A DNA stretch of 23,550 nucleotides from CAZSNT01 sp964607765 (GCA_964607765.1 CAZSNT010000158.1:1-23550), one strand, 5' to 3'. Shown: positions 14,579-23,444, numbered from the stretch's first letter. Notes: generated by a model not told the origin, from the letters alone. Translations and numbers: made by a program.

Positions 14579-16936
14579 ATGCCCACCAGCCCACTGTGTA
14601 TCAGCGGGGTCCATCCGCACCTGACTGTGTACAACAAGCCGGAGACGATCGGCGACACCGTCCATCCGGAAGGAGGCGGAGAGGTCGGTATTGGCGCGGT
14701 TGTGCCCTGGGCCGGAAAGCTCTGGCTGATCACGTACCCGCAGCACGACACGCGCGGCGGCTCGGACAAGCTGTGGACGGTCGATGCGGACCTGACCCAG
14801 GAGATGCGCCCCGAGAGCGTCGGCGGCACGCATGCCTGCCGTATGATCCATCGCGAGTCCGACCAGCTCATTATCGGCCCGTACTTCATCAGCGCGGACG
14901 GCGCGGTGCGCGCCGCGGACGTCAACCAGTTGGTGGGCCGCATGACCGCGGTGTGCAGGCATCTGACCGACCCCGCGGACCGGGTCTACTTCATCGACAT
15001 GGAGGGTGCAATCTACGAGGTCGATGTCCACACGCTGGCCGTCACGCGCCTGTTCCGCAAACCCGTGCCCGGCTGGCACGCGAAAGGCGGATACACGGCC
15101 CAAGGCCGCCTGATCATGAGCAACAATGGCGAGCGCCACGGCTACGACTACGGCGACGAGCTGCGCGTGGGCGGCCCGCCCGCGGGCGAGGAGGCGGGCG
15201 TGCTCGCGGAGTGGGACGGCAACGAATGGCGGATCGTGGAGCGCAAGCAGTTCCTCGATATCACAGGCCCGGGCGGGCTGCTGGGCGCGCCGGATGATGA
15301 CGCGCCGGCGTGGGCCATCGGCTGGGATCGCCGTTCAGTGATCCTCAAGCTGCTCGACAACGGCGTTTGGTCGACCTTCCGCCTGCCCAAGGCAACGCAC
15401 ACATACGACCCGCGACACGGCTGGTACACGGAGTGGCCGCGCATCCGCGAAGCCGCGCCCGGACGCTGGCTGATGGACATGCACGGCATGTTCTACGAGT
15501 TCCTGCCCACGTTCCGCGCCGGAAACACCGCCGGTATCCGCCCTCTCGCGAGCCACCTGCGTTACATCCCCGACTTCTGTCACTGGAACGGCCGCGTGGT
15601 GCTGGCTGCCGACGACGCATCCATGATGGAAAACCCCATGGTGGGGCAGCCGCAGTCCAACCTGTGGTTCGGCGACTACGACGAACTCCGGCATTTCGGA
15701 CCGCGCTCCGGCTGGGGCGGCCCGTGGGTGGACGACGACGTCCGCGTCGATGTGCCGTCCGACCCCTTCCTGGTGGCTGGGTTCGAACGGCGCGTTCTGC
15801 ACCTGCACCACACCGCAGACACCGCCGTGACGTTCACACTCCAAGTCGACTCCGACGGCACGGGCGACTGGGCGACGCGCAGAAGCGTGACCGTCGCCCC
15901 GCGCGGCACTGCCGTGGAGATCCTGGGCGACGGATTCGAGGGCATCTGGCTCCGCCTCGTCGCCGACACCGATTGCCGTGCCACCGCCTACCTGCATCAG
16001 GCCTCCGACAGACCGGATGACACGGCCGCCGGTCGGCGACTTGCCGCCGGCCTGGCCGATGCCGGTGCGGAGTCCGCACCCCGCGCCGGCCTGATTCGAC
16101 CGGCGGCGCACAACACCTCGCTGCAGTTCGTGCCCTGCCGCATTGCCGAGGACGGGACGATCTCCGACGCCGCCTACTACGAAATCGACGGCCCGATCCG
16201 GTTCAGCCGCCCCGAGCAGGAACGGATTGCGGAAGTGCTCGATGTTGCTCGACCGACGCTCGACTTCCGCGTCGACGACGCCTCGGTGATCATGACGTGG
16301 AAAGGACAGCCCTACCGCCTGCCCAAGACCGATCCGGCCTACGACACAGCGTTCGCGTTCGGCTGGCCGCGCGGTGTCCGCGAAGTGCAGTCCGAGCGCA
16401 ACCTGGCCAACATCCACGGCACGTTCTACGAAATCCCGCGCGATGACGGGATCCCCATGATCAAACCGGTGTGCACGCACGGCAAGCAGGTTATGGACTA
16501 CTGTTCCTGGCGCGGGTTGCTCGTGCTCAGCGGCGTCGCAGCCGACGCGCAACCGGACGGGCACGTGTTCGTGGCCGAGGACGGGCAGGCTGCACTGTGG
16601 TTCGGCGCGGTCGACGACCTCTGGCGGTTCGGCAAGCCCGTCGGCACGGGCGGGCCGTTGCGGAGTTCGCAAATCGAGGCCGGCTGCCCGTCCGATCCGT
16701 ACCTCATGACGGGCTACGACCGGAAACAGGTCGAACTCTCCCACAACGCGCCAAGCACCGTCACGTTCTCGCTCGACATCGATGTCGCGCACCGCGGCTG
16801 GGTCGCGTACGCGGAGTTCGCCGTCTCCCCCGGGACCACGGTCACTCACGCGTTCCCCGGCGCGTTCAGCGCCCATTGGGTGCGCGTCACTGTCAGCCAA
16901 TCCTGCCAGGCAACCGCGTGGTTTGTGTACTCCTGA
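14579..16936 (+). CDS. Uncharacterised protein with duplicated propeller/sandwich module
   Basis: 785 aa with no signal peptide and no membrane segment. The first half is rich in beta-strand blocks of the propeller kind (GKLWLITYP, RVYFIDMEGAIYEVDV, LAEWDGNEW, WAIGWDRRSVILKLLDNGVW). Residues about 264-475 are repeated at about 578-784. Both copies contain RLPK, MHGMFYEF or IHGTFYEI, an FCHWNG or YCSWRG step, LWFG followed by a D-D/E-L helix start, GGP, PSDP, a VTFTL or VTFSL strand and a closing C-x-A-T-A strand. The last part of each copy looks like a carbohydrate-binding-type beta-sandwich. I have a memory of similar unnamed proteins in polysaccharide loci of Bacteroidota and Planctomycetota, but know no assigned function. 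Without an export signal it would act in the cytoplasm unless exported unconventionally. AAGGA precedes the ATG. Confidence 0.85.
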   Translation: MPTSPLCISGVHPHLTVYNKPETIGDTVHPEGGGEVGIGAVVPWAGKLWLITYPQHDTRGGSDKLWTVDADLTQEMRPESVGGTHACRMIHRESDQLIIGPYFISADGAVRAADVNQLVGRMTAVCRHLTDPADRVYFIDMEGAIYEVDVHTLAVTRLFRKPVPGWHAKGGYTAQGRLIMSNNGERHGYDYGDELRVGGPPAGEEAGVLAEWDGNEWRIVERKQFLDITGPGGLLGAPDDDAPAWAIGWDRRSVILKLLDNGVWSTFRLPKATHTYDPRHGWYTEWPRIREAAPGRWLMDMHGMFYEFLPTFRAGNTAGIRPLASHLRYIPDFCHWNGRVVLAADDASMMENPMVGQPQSNLWFGDYDELRHFGPRSGWGGPWVDDDVRVDVPSDPFLVAGFERRVLHLHHTADTAVTFTLQVDSDGTGDWATRRSVTVAPRGTAVEILGDGFEGIWLRLVADTDCRATAYLHQASDRPDDTAAGRRLAAGLADAGAESAPRAGLIRPAAHNTSLQFVPCRIAEDGTISDAAYYEIDGPIRFSRPEQERIAEVLDVARPTLDFRVDDASVIMTWKGQPYRLPKTDPAYDTAFAFGWPRGVREVQSERNLANIHGTFYEIPRDDGIPMIKPVCTHGKQVMDYCSWRGLLVLSGVAADAQPDGHVFVAEDGQAALWFGAVDDLWRFGKPVGTGGPLRSSQIEAGCPSDPYLMTGYDRKQVELSHNAPSTVTFSLDIDVAHRGWVAYAEFAVSPGTTVTHAFPGAFSAHWVRVTVSQSCQATAWFVYS

Positions 16937-16979
16937 GTGTCGGCTGTTTCAGCGTCTCAAGATCGCTCGGGTACAGACT

Positions 16980-17006
16980 GCAGTCGATTGCAGTCGATTG
17001 CAGTCG
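16980..17006. repeat. Short 10-bp tandem repeat between convergent genes
   Basis: GCAGTCGATT occurs at 16980-16989 and 16990-16999, followed by GCAGTCG to 17006, 2.7 copies without mismatch. It sits in the 136-base gap between the ends of two convergent genes. No gene is seen in the gap. Confidence 0.75.
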
Positions 17007-17040
17007 CGGGCCCTGCCGGCGCGGAGCCCACACGGGCCCG
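17007..17040. terminator. Weak candidate bidirectional transcription stop
   Basis: CGGGCCC (17007-17013) and GGGCCCG (17034-17040) are inverted copies around a 20-base GC-rich spacer, between the ends of convergent genes where a shared terminator is expected. There is no T-run on either strand and each arm is itself partly palindromic, so the call is weak. Confidence 0.25.
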
Positions 17041-17072
17041 CCCGCCCCTGGAACAACCCCTCGGTGTGAGCA

Positions 17073-18779
17073 TCAGTCGTCCGCTCTGCCGCCTGCCTCG
17101 CCAATCCTCAGCAGAGGCGCTTTCTTGTGCTGTTCAGTCTCAAACAGCGGCGTCGACTGGCTGGGCGCGGTGATGCTGACACGACACTTCGCGCCCGGGG
17201 CCAGCTTGGCCTCTGCGGACGCTGTCACAGTCGTCTGCTCGTGAGAGGCGAGCGCGGGGACGCAGACTGTGAGAGCCTGTTCGGTCTCGCCGGAGAAGAT
17301 GCGGACGTTCAGTTTCTGCACGTCCGAGGCCGAGAGACCAAAGTTCTTGACGCTCACGCTCACGTTCAGGGCCTCGTCCGCAACGTACGCGACTGGGATG
17401 TCGGCTGACAGGTAGGCGTCGCCATAGGTCACACCGGGCAGACGGGAGTAACCGAAGAGCAGCTTCCCGGCGGCCGTCTTGCCGAGCAGCTTGCCTGCGA
17501 AGTTCGCAGCGGTGAAGCCGTTGCCGGCACCCTCGAACGTGAGGATCAGATCATCCCCGGCGGCTTCGGACCCGGTAACGCGGCAGCCGCGCCCGAAATT
17601 GACCTCCTCGGATGCGCCGAACCGCAGGGACGCGAGGTCCATGTCCCGGTGCGGATCAAAGCCCGGTTCGGCAGCGACTTTGAGGCGGATCTCTTCCGTG
17701 TCCGGGTCGATGGGTTCGTCATTGAGAACGGTGATCAGGCGCCCGACAGTGAGCGGGATGGTGATGTTCTTCGACGAGTGGATATCGTTGGGCTTGTCTT
17801 CCCACTTCGAGTAGTCGATGACGGCGAAGTTGGCCTGGCAGGCCCGGCCATGCTCGTCCTGGAGGACTTTCAGACGTTCGTACTTGTACCAGTCGACGCT
17901 GGTCCCGTCCTCGTAGCGGTCGACACCGGGGAGGTATGCTTCCCCCGGCTCGACCTTCCAGTCGAAGCCGTCTTTCGAGCGCAGGTACCACGCGATCCGG
18001 CCGTACCAGTCATTGACGATCATGTGGTACTGCACGTCGGTCTTCCAGATAACCGGATCCTCGAACTTGCCTTCCACATCCGGGTAGACGCGACGGTTGG
18101 TGATCTGCTGCCACGGAGAAAGACCATCCTTGCTGAGCCAGATGCCGCCGCCCCGGCAGACCATGATAACGGAGCCGTCCTCGCGAGGCGCAAAGCTCAG
18201 GTTGCTCAGGTTCGCGATGATGCGACGTCCACGCAGCTCAAAGGTGTACGTGCCGGCCGTCCACGGGCCGTTGATCGAAGACGCGTGGTAGTAGCAGCCG
18301 GTGACGTAGAGGGCGTAGCTGCCGTCCTTGGCCTGGTAGATTTCCGGGTTGTGCCCCCTGCCGATCACCTCGACAGGCCTGTACGGGCCCCAGGGGTCCG
18401 GGGCGACCGCGCGCACTACCTCGGATCCGTGCCAGGCCATGTGCCCTTTCGGGTGGCTCTCGGGCCAGCGGCACACGAACAGGTGGTACTCATCGCCGGT
18501 CTTTCGTATGTTCCCGCCCCAGTACGACCAGTCGGGGTGCTCGATGCCGTTCAGGATATCGCGCGGCTTGACCGCATCGACACCCCATGTGTCCGACGTG
18601 AGTTCGTTCCTGACCGGGCTCGGCAGGAACCGGTCCATGAACCGGCCGCCGTACGCCAGAGCCTCCCATTCGTCAGGCCGCTGCCGCTGAGTATCCTGCG
18701 CCGTGGCGCCGTGGGGGAGCACCGCGCCCGCGGCCAAAAGACAGGCTGCGGCAGGTGACACTATCCGTCCGTGCTGCAT
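17073..18779 (-). CDS. Exported GH43-like beta-propeller glycosidase, probable
   Basis: 568 aa. The start at 18779 is chosen because AAGGAG lies 7 bases before it and it gives a signal peptide (VSPAAACLLAAGAVLPHGATAQ); the frame is open further upstream, but that overlaps the preceding gene. Residues about 75-330 show a five-bladed propeller pattern like clan GH-F enzymes: HPDWSYWGGNIRKTGDEYHL, HNPEIYQAKDGSYALYVTG, SFAPREDGSVIMV, FEDPVIWKTDVQYHMIVNDW and AWYLRSKDGFDW. Asp83, Glu146, Glu240 and Asp241 are candidate acidic catalytic residues (inference). Residues about 340-450 form an all-beta domain found next to such propellers, and 455-545 resemble an Ig/CARDB-type module. It follows the GH29 gene by 34 bases. 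Its substrate is unknown; GH117 or another propeller family is an alternative. Confidence 0.7.
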   Translation of the reverse strand: MQHGRIVSPAAACLLAAGAVLPHGATAQDTQRQRPDEWEALAYGGRFMDRFLPSPVRNELTSDTWGVDAVKPRDILNGIEHPDWSYWGGNIRKTGDEYHLFVCRWPESHPKGHMAWHGSEVVRAVAPDPWGPYRPVEVIGRGHNPEIYQAKDGSYALYVTGCYYHASSINGPWTAGTYTFELRGRRIIANLSNLSFAPREDGSVIMVCRGGGIWLSKDGLSPWQQITNRRVYPDVEGKFEDPVIWKTDVQYHMIVNDWYGRIAWYLRSKDGFDWKVEPGEAYLPGVDRYEDGTSVDWYKYERLKVLQDEHGRACQANFAVIDYSKWEDKPNDIHSSKNITIPLTVGRLITVLNDEPIDPDTEEIRLKVAAEPGFDPHRDMDLASLRFGASEEVNFGRGCRVTGSEAAGDDLILTFEGAGNGFTAANFAGKLLGKTAAGKLLFGYSRLPGVTYGDAYLSADIPVAYVADEALNVSVSVKNFGLSASDVQKLNVRIFSGETEQALTVCVPALASHEQTTVTASAEAKLAPGAKCRVSITAPSQSTPLFETEQHKKAPLLRIGEAGGRADD

Positions 18780-18786
18780 TGCGTTT

Positions 18787-18792
18787 CTCCTT
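18787..18792 (-). promoter_or_regulatory. Ribosome binding site that fixes the start of the GH43-like gene
   Basis: AAGGAG on the minus strand, 7 bases before ATG 18779-18777, in the 34-base gap after the GH29 stop. It decides against the longer reading that begins at 18911 inside the GH29 gene. Confidence 0.8.
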
Positions 18793-18813
18793 GGGGACTG
18801 GCCGTTACCGAAG

Positions 18814-20754
18814 TCAGTGCCGCTGACCCGGCTTGCCATCGGGCAGCATGACGACCCCGAACAGGTTGACCGCTTTCCACGTCTGCGCGGACGCCGGACG
18901 GACGACGACATGATGCACGCCCGGTTGCCTGAAGCTCACGTGCCCCATTGTGGCTTTCGTCGTCTTGTCCCAGGCGCCCGTGGCAGGGATGTCGGCAGAC
19001 AGCGCCTGACCGTTGACCTCAACGACCAGCTTGCTGGGGGCCATCGAGGCCGTCTCCAGAATGACCTTGTAGGCGCCGGGCTGCCGCACGCGCGCCAGCC
19101 AGTGAACGGATTCCCCGGGCTTGTCCCAATGACCGATGTTCATCCGGCCGGGCACTTTCTCTTCGACCTGGATCCGGTCGCCGTCCAGCAATCCCTTGCC
19201 CGGGGCGAGGGTGATGCTGTCTCGCACGGCCTCGGTGGCGGCTTCATTCAAAGACAGCGTCCAACCGCTGAGCTTCAGAGAATGCGCGAACGCCGAGGGG
19301 CGTTCTCCTTCCTTCAGGGGCGGCAGCGTGAGCACGGGTTGACCGGACTCGTTCATCTCGCAGCGCACCGGCGCATCCGAGCCGAGAAGGGACACGACCC
19401 CGGGCTCGCCTTCCGCTTTGACTTTCTTCAGAACGACCGGGCCTTCGGGCCAGCCGAGCAGTGTGGCGAAGAGCGCGGCGCCGTCTTTGCTGCGCGTGTA
19501 ACGGATATCCTCACGCCCGTAGCGGACGTGACCCACAAAGTGGCCGCCCTTCTTCATCCGCGTCGGACCCTCGCCGAAGTCGAGCCACGGCCGCGTCTCG
19601 TAGACGGCATCACCGTTTACTCTCAGCCACTCCCCCATGGCCAGCAGCACGGAGCGTTGGTCTTCGGGGATCGTGCCATCGGCCTTGGGCGAGATGTTGA
19701 GCAGGAGCTGACCGTTCTTGCTGACGATGTCCACGAGAGTGTCGATCACCTCGTCGGCGTCTTTGATCTGCAGACCTTCCGTGTAGCACCAACTGCCTTT
19801 GCTGATGGTGTCGTCGGTCAGCCAGACGTTCTCCGTCAGGGCGTCCGCACGGCCTTTCTCAAAGTCCTCGATGCTCACGGTCAGCGGCAGATCGTTCTGT
19901 TTGCGGGTCACGACTACCTCGCGCCCCCACTGCGCGGCGCGATTATAGTAGTAGGCGGCGAACTGTTGCAGATAGGCTTCAGGGAGCTCGTGGAGCCAGC
20001 TGTCGAACCAGATCAGGTCCGGGCGGTAGCCGTCGATCACCTCTTTGAGCTTTCCCAGCCACATGTCGCAGAACGCCTGCCGCGGCATGTAGCCGTAGAG
20101 GATTGCGCGTTTCGGGTCGTCCAAGAGGGTTGGGTGGTGCTTCTTGATGCCGTCGTAGTGCCCCGTCCAGCGACCATCCTTCTGCCACAAGCTGTTCCGG
20201 GCATGGTGGAACGTGGCGATGAATCTCATGCCCCGCTTCCGGATGGCTTTCTCGAGTTCGCCGGTGATGTCCCGACACGGCCCCATGTCGGCCGAGTTCC
20301 ACGGCGTGAGCGCGCTGTCCCACAGGGCGAAACCGTCGTGGTGCTCCGCCACTGGGCCGGCAAACCGGGCGCCGGCCCGGACAAACAGCTCCGCCCACTC
20401 GTCGGCATCGAACTTCTCAGCCCTGAACATGGGCACGAAATCGGCATAGCCGAATTCCTCGATCTCGCCCCATTTCTCGACGTGATGCGCCTTCACGTGC
20501 TTCTTCACGTGCATGTTACGGGGGTACCACTCACTGGCGAAGGCCGGAACCGAATAGACGCCCCAGTGGAAGTAGATCCCAACCTTCGCGTCCCGGAACC
20601 ACTCCGGCGCCTGAGTGACCTTCTCCAGCGACTCCCACGTGGCCTGGTAGGGCCCTGTCGGCGGCGGCTCGGCGGCGCGGCACAGCACGCCCGCCATGGG
20701 CAGGAGCGCCCACGCGAATCCACCCCGAACCAGACGTTTCACAGTCCTGTTCAT
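18814..20754 (-). CDS. Exported alpha-L-fucosidase, GH29
   Basis: 646 aa from the ATG at 20754, which is preceded by AGAAGGA at 9 bases and gives a signal peptide (RGGFAWALLPMAGVLCRAA). GH29 retaining fucosidases release terminal L-fucose. Seen: YFHWGVYSVPAFASEWYPRN at 61-80, AEHHDGFALWDS at 136-147, PDLIWFDSW with Asp251 as the expected nucleophile, and LLNISPKADGTIP at 350-362. The usual K before HHDGF is E here. The acid/base Glu is not fixed in position in this family and I cannot name it. C-terminal beta domains follow the barrel; the last (about 530-640) resembles a galactose-binding-like module (HWLARVRQPGAYKVILE, VEVNGQAL, VNLFGVVMLP). It is first in a two-gene operon with the GH43-like enzyme and divergent from GH95, which fits fucose-glycan breakdown. 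Confidence 0.95.
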   Translation of the reverse strand: MNRTVKRLVRGGFAWALLPMAGVLCRAAEPPPTGPYQATWESLEKVTQAPEWFRDAKVGIYFHWGVYSVPAFASEWYPRNMHVKKHVKAHHVEKWGEIEEFGYADFVPMFRAEKFDADEWAELFVRAGARFAGPVAEHHDGFALWDSALTPWNSADMGPCRDITGELEKAIRKRGMRFIATFHHARNSLWQKDGRWTGHYDGIKKHHPTLLDDPKRAILYGYMPRQAFCDMWLGKLKEVIDGYRPDLIWFDSWLHELPEAYLQQFAAYYYNRAAQWGREVVVTRKQNDLPLTVSIEDFEKGRADALTENVWLTDDTISKGSWCYTEGLQIKDADEVIDTLVDIVSKNGQLLLNISPKADGTIPEDQRSVLLAMGEWLRVNGDAVYETRPWLDFGEGPTRMKKGGHFVGHVRYGREDIRYTRSKDGAALFATLLGWPEGPVVLKKVKAEGEPGVVSLLGSDAPVRCEMNESGQPVLTLPPLKEGERPSAFAHSLKLSGWTLSLNEAATEAVRDSITLAPGKGLLDGDRIQVEEKVPGRMNIGHWDKPGESVHWLARVRQPGAYKVILETASMAPSKLVVEVNGQALSADIPATGAWDKTTKATMGHVSFRQPGVHHVVVRPASAQTWKAVNLFGVVMLPDGKPGQRH

Positions 20755-20763
20755 ATCACTTTT

Positions 20764-20770
20764 TCCTTCT
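20764..20770 (-). promoter_or_regulatory. Ribosome binding site that fixes the start of the GH29 gene
   Basis: AGAAGGA on the minus strand, 9 bases before ATG 20754-20752. The frame is open for 41 more codons upstream, but that part is Arg/Ser-rich and would hide the signal peptide. Confidence 0.7.
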
Positions 20771-20860
20771 GCTGAGCGGCGGCTTCTCCGCGCGTAACGA
20801 GACTGACGGTGTGAGCCATTGACTCCCAAAGCCCGTCGCACAGCACCAGGAGACGTCGGC

Positions 20861-20891
20861 ATAATAAGACCGCCCAAGTCCCTTGAGGCAA
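20861..20891 (-). promoter_or_regulatory. Candidate promoter for the GH29 operon
   Basis: On the minus strand TTGCCT (20891-20886) is followed after 19 bases by TATTAT (20866-20861). The -10 is good, the spacing slightly long. The leader to the GH29 ATG would be about 100 bases. It overlaps the candidate plus-strand promoter. The 234-base gap (20755-20988) holds no convincing small gene. Confidence 0.3.
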
Positions 20892-20911
20892 TATCCTTGG
20901 GCTGATATCGT
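20883..20911 (+). promoter_or_regulatory. Candidate promoter for the GH95 gene
   Basis: TTGAGG (20883-20888), a 17-base spacer, then TATCGT (20906-20911), about 77 bases before the GH95 ATG. Each hexamer matches the consensus at four positions. It overlaps the divergent GH29 promoter candidate, so one regulator bound here could control both genes. Confidence 0.3.
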
Positions 20912-20976
20912 GGTTGCTTCGCGCGCGCTCCATTCCGCGCACGTCATTACCACCCACGGAGTGTCGACGCCGGGGG

Positions 20977-20982
20977 AAAGGA
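20977..20982 (+). promoter_or_regulatory. Ribosome binding site that fixes the start of the GH95 gene
   Basis: AAAGGA, 6 bases before ATG 20989-20991. The frame is open back to 20914, but those 25 codons are Arg-rich, have no ribosome site and do not form a signal peptide. Confidence 0.75.
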
Positions 20983-20988
20983 ATCACT

Positions 20989-23340
20989 ATGAACGAATCA
21001 ACGACGCTGTGGTACAAGACACCCGGGACGGAGTTCTGCCAAGGACTCCCACTGGGTAACGGGCGACTTGGCCTGACCGTTCTGGGCGGGACAGGCGAGG
21101 AGAGGATCGTCCTGAACGAGGAGTCGATGTGGTCGGGGTCGCGTTACGACTACGACCGCCACGGCGCGCACGAGAGCCTGCCCGAGATCCGCCGGTTGCT
21201 GTTGGACGGAAGGAACACGGACGCCGAACAACTGGTCAACGCCAGCTTCACGTGTCTCAAGGAGGGATCCGGCCGAGCGAAGGGCGCGAACCTGCCATTT
21301 GGCTGCTTCCAGACGCTGGGCAGTCTGCGGCTCCGCTTCGATGACGCCGGCGAGGCAAGCGAGTACCGGCGTTGGCTCGACCTGGACACGGCCGTTGCCG
21401 CGGTTGAATACACCGTCAAGGGTGTGAAACGGCGGCGCGAGCATTTCGTGAGCGCACCGGACCAGGTGGCCGTGATCTGTCTGAGCGCCGGCGCGCCGGA
21501 TCAGCTCTCGTTCGAGTTGACCATGGACCGGCCGGAAGCGTTCACAACAGAAGTCCGGGACGGGGATTTGCTCATGACCGGCGCCCTGCCCAACGGTCAG
21601 GGCGGGGATGGCGTGCACTACGCTGCCCGGGCCCGGGTCCTGACCACGGGCGGACGCGTTGTCGCAGCCGAGACGTCTCTTCGGGTGGTTGGCGCGGACT
21701 CCGCAGTGATCCTGTTCGATGCCGAGACGGACTACGACGGCAGTGTGCCGCGTGACCGCAAAGTGACGGATCCTGTCGCGGTCTCGAAGCAGGTCATTGA
21801 CTCAGCCGCCGCAAAGACGGTCGCCGAGTTGCGGAGTTCGCACATTGCCGAACACCGGTCGTGGTTCGAGCGCGTGTCGATCGCGCTCGGTGACGACGCT
21901 GAGGGCAGCGTTGAGCTGGCCCGGGCGGCGACGGATCGTCGTCTGGTGGCAATCAAGGAGGGAGCAACCGATCCCGCCATGGCCGCGCTCTACTTCAACT
22001 ACGGGCGTTACCTGCTGATCGCGTCCTCCCGGCCAGGCACGCTGCCCGCCAACCTGCAGGGCATTTGGGCGGAGAGGATCCAGACCCCGTGGAACGGCGA
22101 CTGGCACCTCGACATCAACGTGCAGATGAATTACTGGCCGGCCGGGACGGGTGGGCTCAGCGAGTGTCACGTGCCCATGCTCAAGCTCATTGAGTCACTG
22201 CAGGAGTGCGGACAGCGGAGCGCGCAAGCGTACTACAACGCGTCTGGCTGGGTGGCGCACGTGATCACCAACGCCTGGGGGTTCACGTCCCCGGGAGAGA
22301 AGGCGTCCTGGGGCTCGACCACCAGTGGTTCGGCATGGCTGTGCGAGCATCTCTGGGAGCACTACGCGTTCACGGGGGATACCGATTACCTGGCTTGGGC
22401 CTACCCGATCATGAAGGGCTGCGCGCGGTTCTACCTTGACATGCTGATCGAAGAGCGGACGCACGGGTGGCTGGTCACAGCCCCTTCCAACTCGCCAGAG
22501 AACGCGTTCATCGCCGGCGACGGTCAGCGCGCGCACACGTGCATGGGGCCGACCATCGATATGCAGTTGCTGCGCGAGCTGTTCGGCAACTGCATCAAAG
22601 CCACTGTGATTCTCGGCGTGGATGAGGAGTTCCGCAACGTGTTGACCACCAAACGCGCCCGTCTCGCGCCGAACCAGATCGGCCCGGACGGCAGGCTGCA
22701 GGAGTGGCTCGAACCCTACGACGAACCGGAGCCGCACCACCGCCACATTTCCCACATGTATGGACTCTATCCGTACGACGAAGTCTCTGTCGACCACACG
22801 CCCAATCTGGCCGAGGCGGCGCGGAAGTCGCTCGAGACCCGTGGCGATGCGGCTACGGGCTGGTCGCTGGCCTGGAAAATCAATCTCTGGGCACGGCTGC
22901 GGGACGGAAACCGCGCCGAGAAGCTGTTCCGCGATCTGCTCAATCCCACCGGGCGTATGGGGTTCGATTATGCCGGGCAGGGCTCGGGTTCCTACGCCAA
23001 TCTCTTCTGCGCCCACCCGCCCTTCCAGATCGACGGCAACTTCGGCGGCGCAGCGGGCATTGCCGAGATGCTGCTGCAGTCGCGCTGGTCCGGCGACGGG
23101 GAGGACGCCGCGGAACTGTCGCTGCTGCCGGCGCTGCCCGATGCCTGGCCGCGCGGCCAAGTCACAGGCCTCCGCGCCCGGGGCGGGTTGAGCGTGGACA
23201 TGGCATGGGAATCAGGCAGGCTTGTCTCGGCCCGTATCACGGCGAGCCACGCCGCCGACGTGACGGTGCACTGGCCCGGCGGGCAGGCCCAAGCCCGGCT
23301 TGACTCGGGAGAGACGTTCGAAGTCCACGGCAGCGAATAG
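20989..23340 (+). CDS. GH95-family alpha-L-fucosidase (or alpha-L-galactosidase), no signal peptide
   Basis: 783 aa, normal family length. GH95 enzymes are inverting and remove terminal alpha-1,2-linked fucose; some members act on L-galactose. Domains: N-terminal beta-sandwich (TLWYKTPGTEF, LPLGNGRLG, NEESMWSG, about 5-265), then an (alpha/alpha)6 barrel, then a short C-terminal beta domain. Catalytic features: HLDINVQMNYW with Asn377 and Asn381, PSNSPENAF with Glu504 as the expected acid, RHISHMYGLYP at 585-594, GWSLAWKINLWARL, and QIDGNFGG with Asp682 as the expected base-assisting residue. There is no signal peptide, whereas many family members are exported, so this copy probably works on imported oligosaccharides. 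Divergent from the exported GH29 gene. Confidence 0.95.
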   Translation: MNESTTLWYKTPGTEFCQGLPLGNGRLGLTVLGGTGEERIVLNEESMWSGSRYDYDRHGAHESLPEIRRLLLDGRNTDAEQLVNASFTCLKEGSGRAKGANLPFGCFQTLGSLRLRFDDAGEASEYRRWLDLDTAVAAVEYTVKGVKRRREHFVSAPDQVAVICLSAGAPDQLSFELTMDRPEAFTTEVRDGDLLMTGALPNGQGGDGVHYAARARVLTTGGRVVAAETSLRVVGADSAVILFDAETDYDGSVPRDRKVTDPVAVSKQVIDSAAAKTVAELRSSHIAEHRSWFERVSIALGDDAEGSVELARAATDRRLVAIKEGATDPAMAALYFNYGRYLLIASSRPGTLPANLQGIWAERIQTPWNGDWHLDINVQMNYWPAGTGGLSECHVPMLKLIESLQECGQRSAQAYYNASGWVAHVITNAWGFTSPGEKASWGSTTSGSAWLCEHLWEHYAFTGDTDYLAWAYPIMKGCARFYLDMLIEERTHGWLVTAPSNSPENAFIAGDGQRAHTCMGPTIDMQLLRELFGNCIKATVILGVDEEFRNVLTTKRARLAPNQIGPDGRLQEWLEPYDEPEPHHRHISHMYGLYPYDEVSVDHTPNLAEAARKSLETRGDAATGWSLAWKINLWARLRDGNRAEKLFRDLLNPTGRMGFDYAGQGSGSYANLFCAHPPFQIDGNFGGAAGIAEMLLQSRWSGDGEDAAELSLLPALPDAWPRGQVTGLRARGGLSVDMAWESGRLVSARITASHAADVTVHWPGGQAQARLDSGETFEVHGSE

Positions 23341-23423
23341 CGCGGGGCCGGGGGAATGGTGCTGGCCGCCCCGGGTCGCGAGGCGAGGACGGCACGGATC
23401 GTCTGCGGGACCAATCTCGCTCA

Positions 23424-23444
23424 CCCACGGCACAAGGCCGTGGG
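23424..23444. other. Perfect 8-bp hairpin after the GH95 gene
   Basis: CCCACGGC (23424-23431) and GCCGTGGG (23437-23444) around an ACAAG loop, about 85 bases after the GH95 stop. It has no T-run, so it may be a Rho-assisted end, a 3' stabilising structure or a dispersed palindrome. The bases between the stop and the hairpin show nothing else. Confidence 0.5.

Noticed and set aside
15335..16900. 521-codon minus-strand open frame inside the 785 aa gene
   Set aside because: A shadow of the plus-strand gene, whose internal duplication proves the plus reading.
20755..21017. Small minus-strand open frames of 65 and 88 codons upstream of GH29
   Set aside because: They have no ribosome site or recognisable content, and they overlap the promoter region and the GH95 start.
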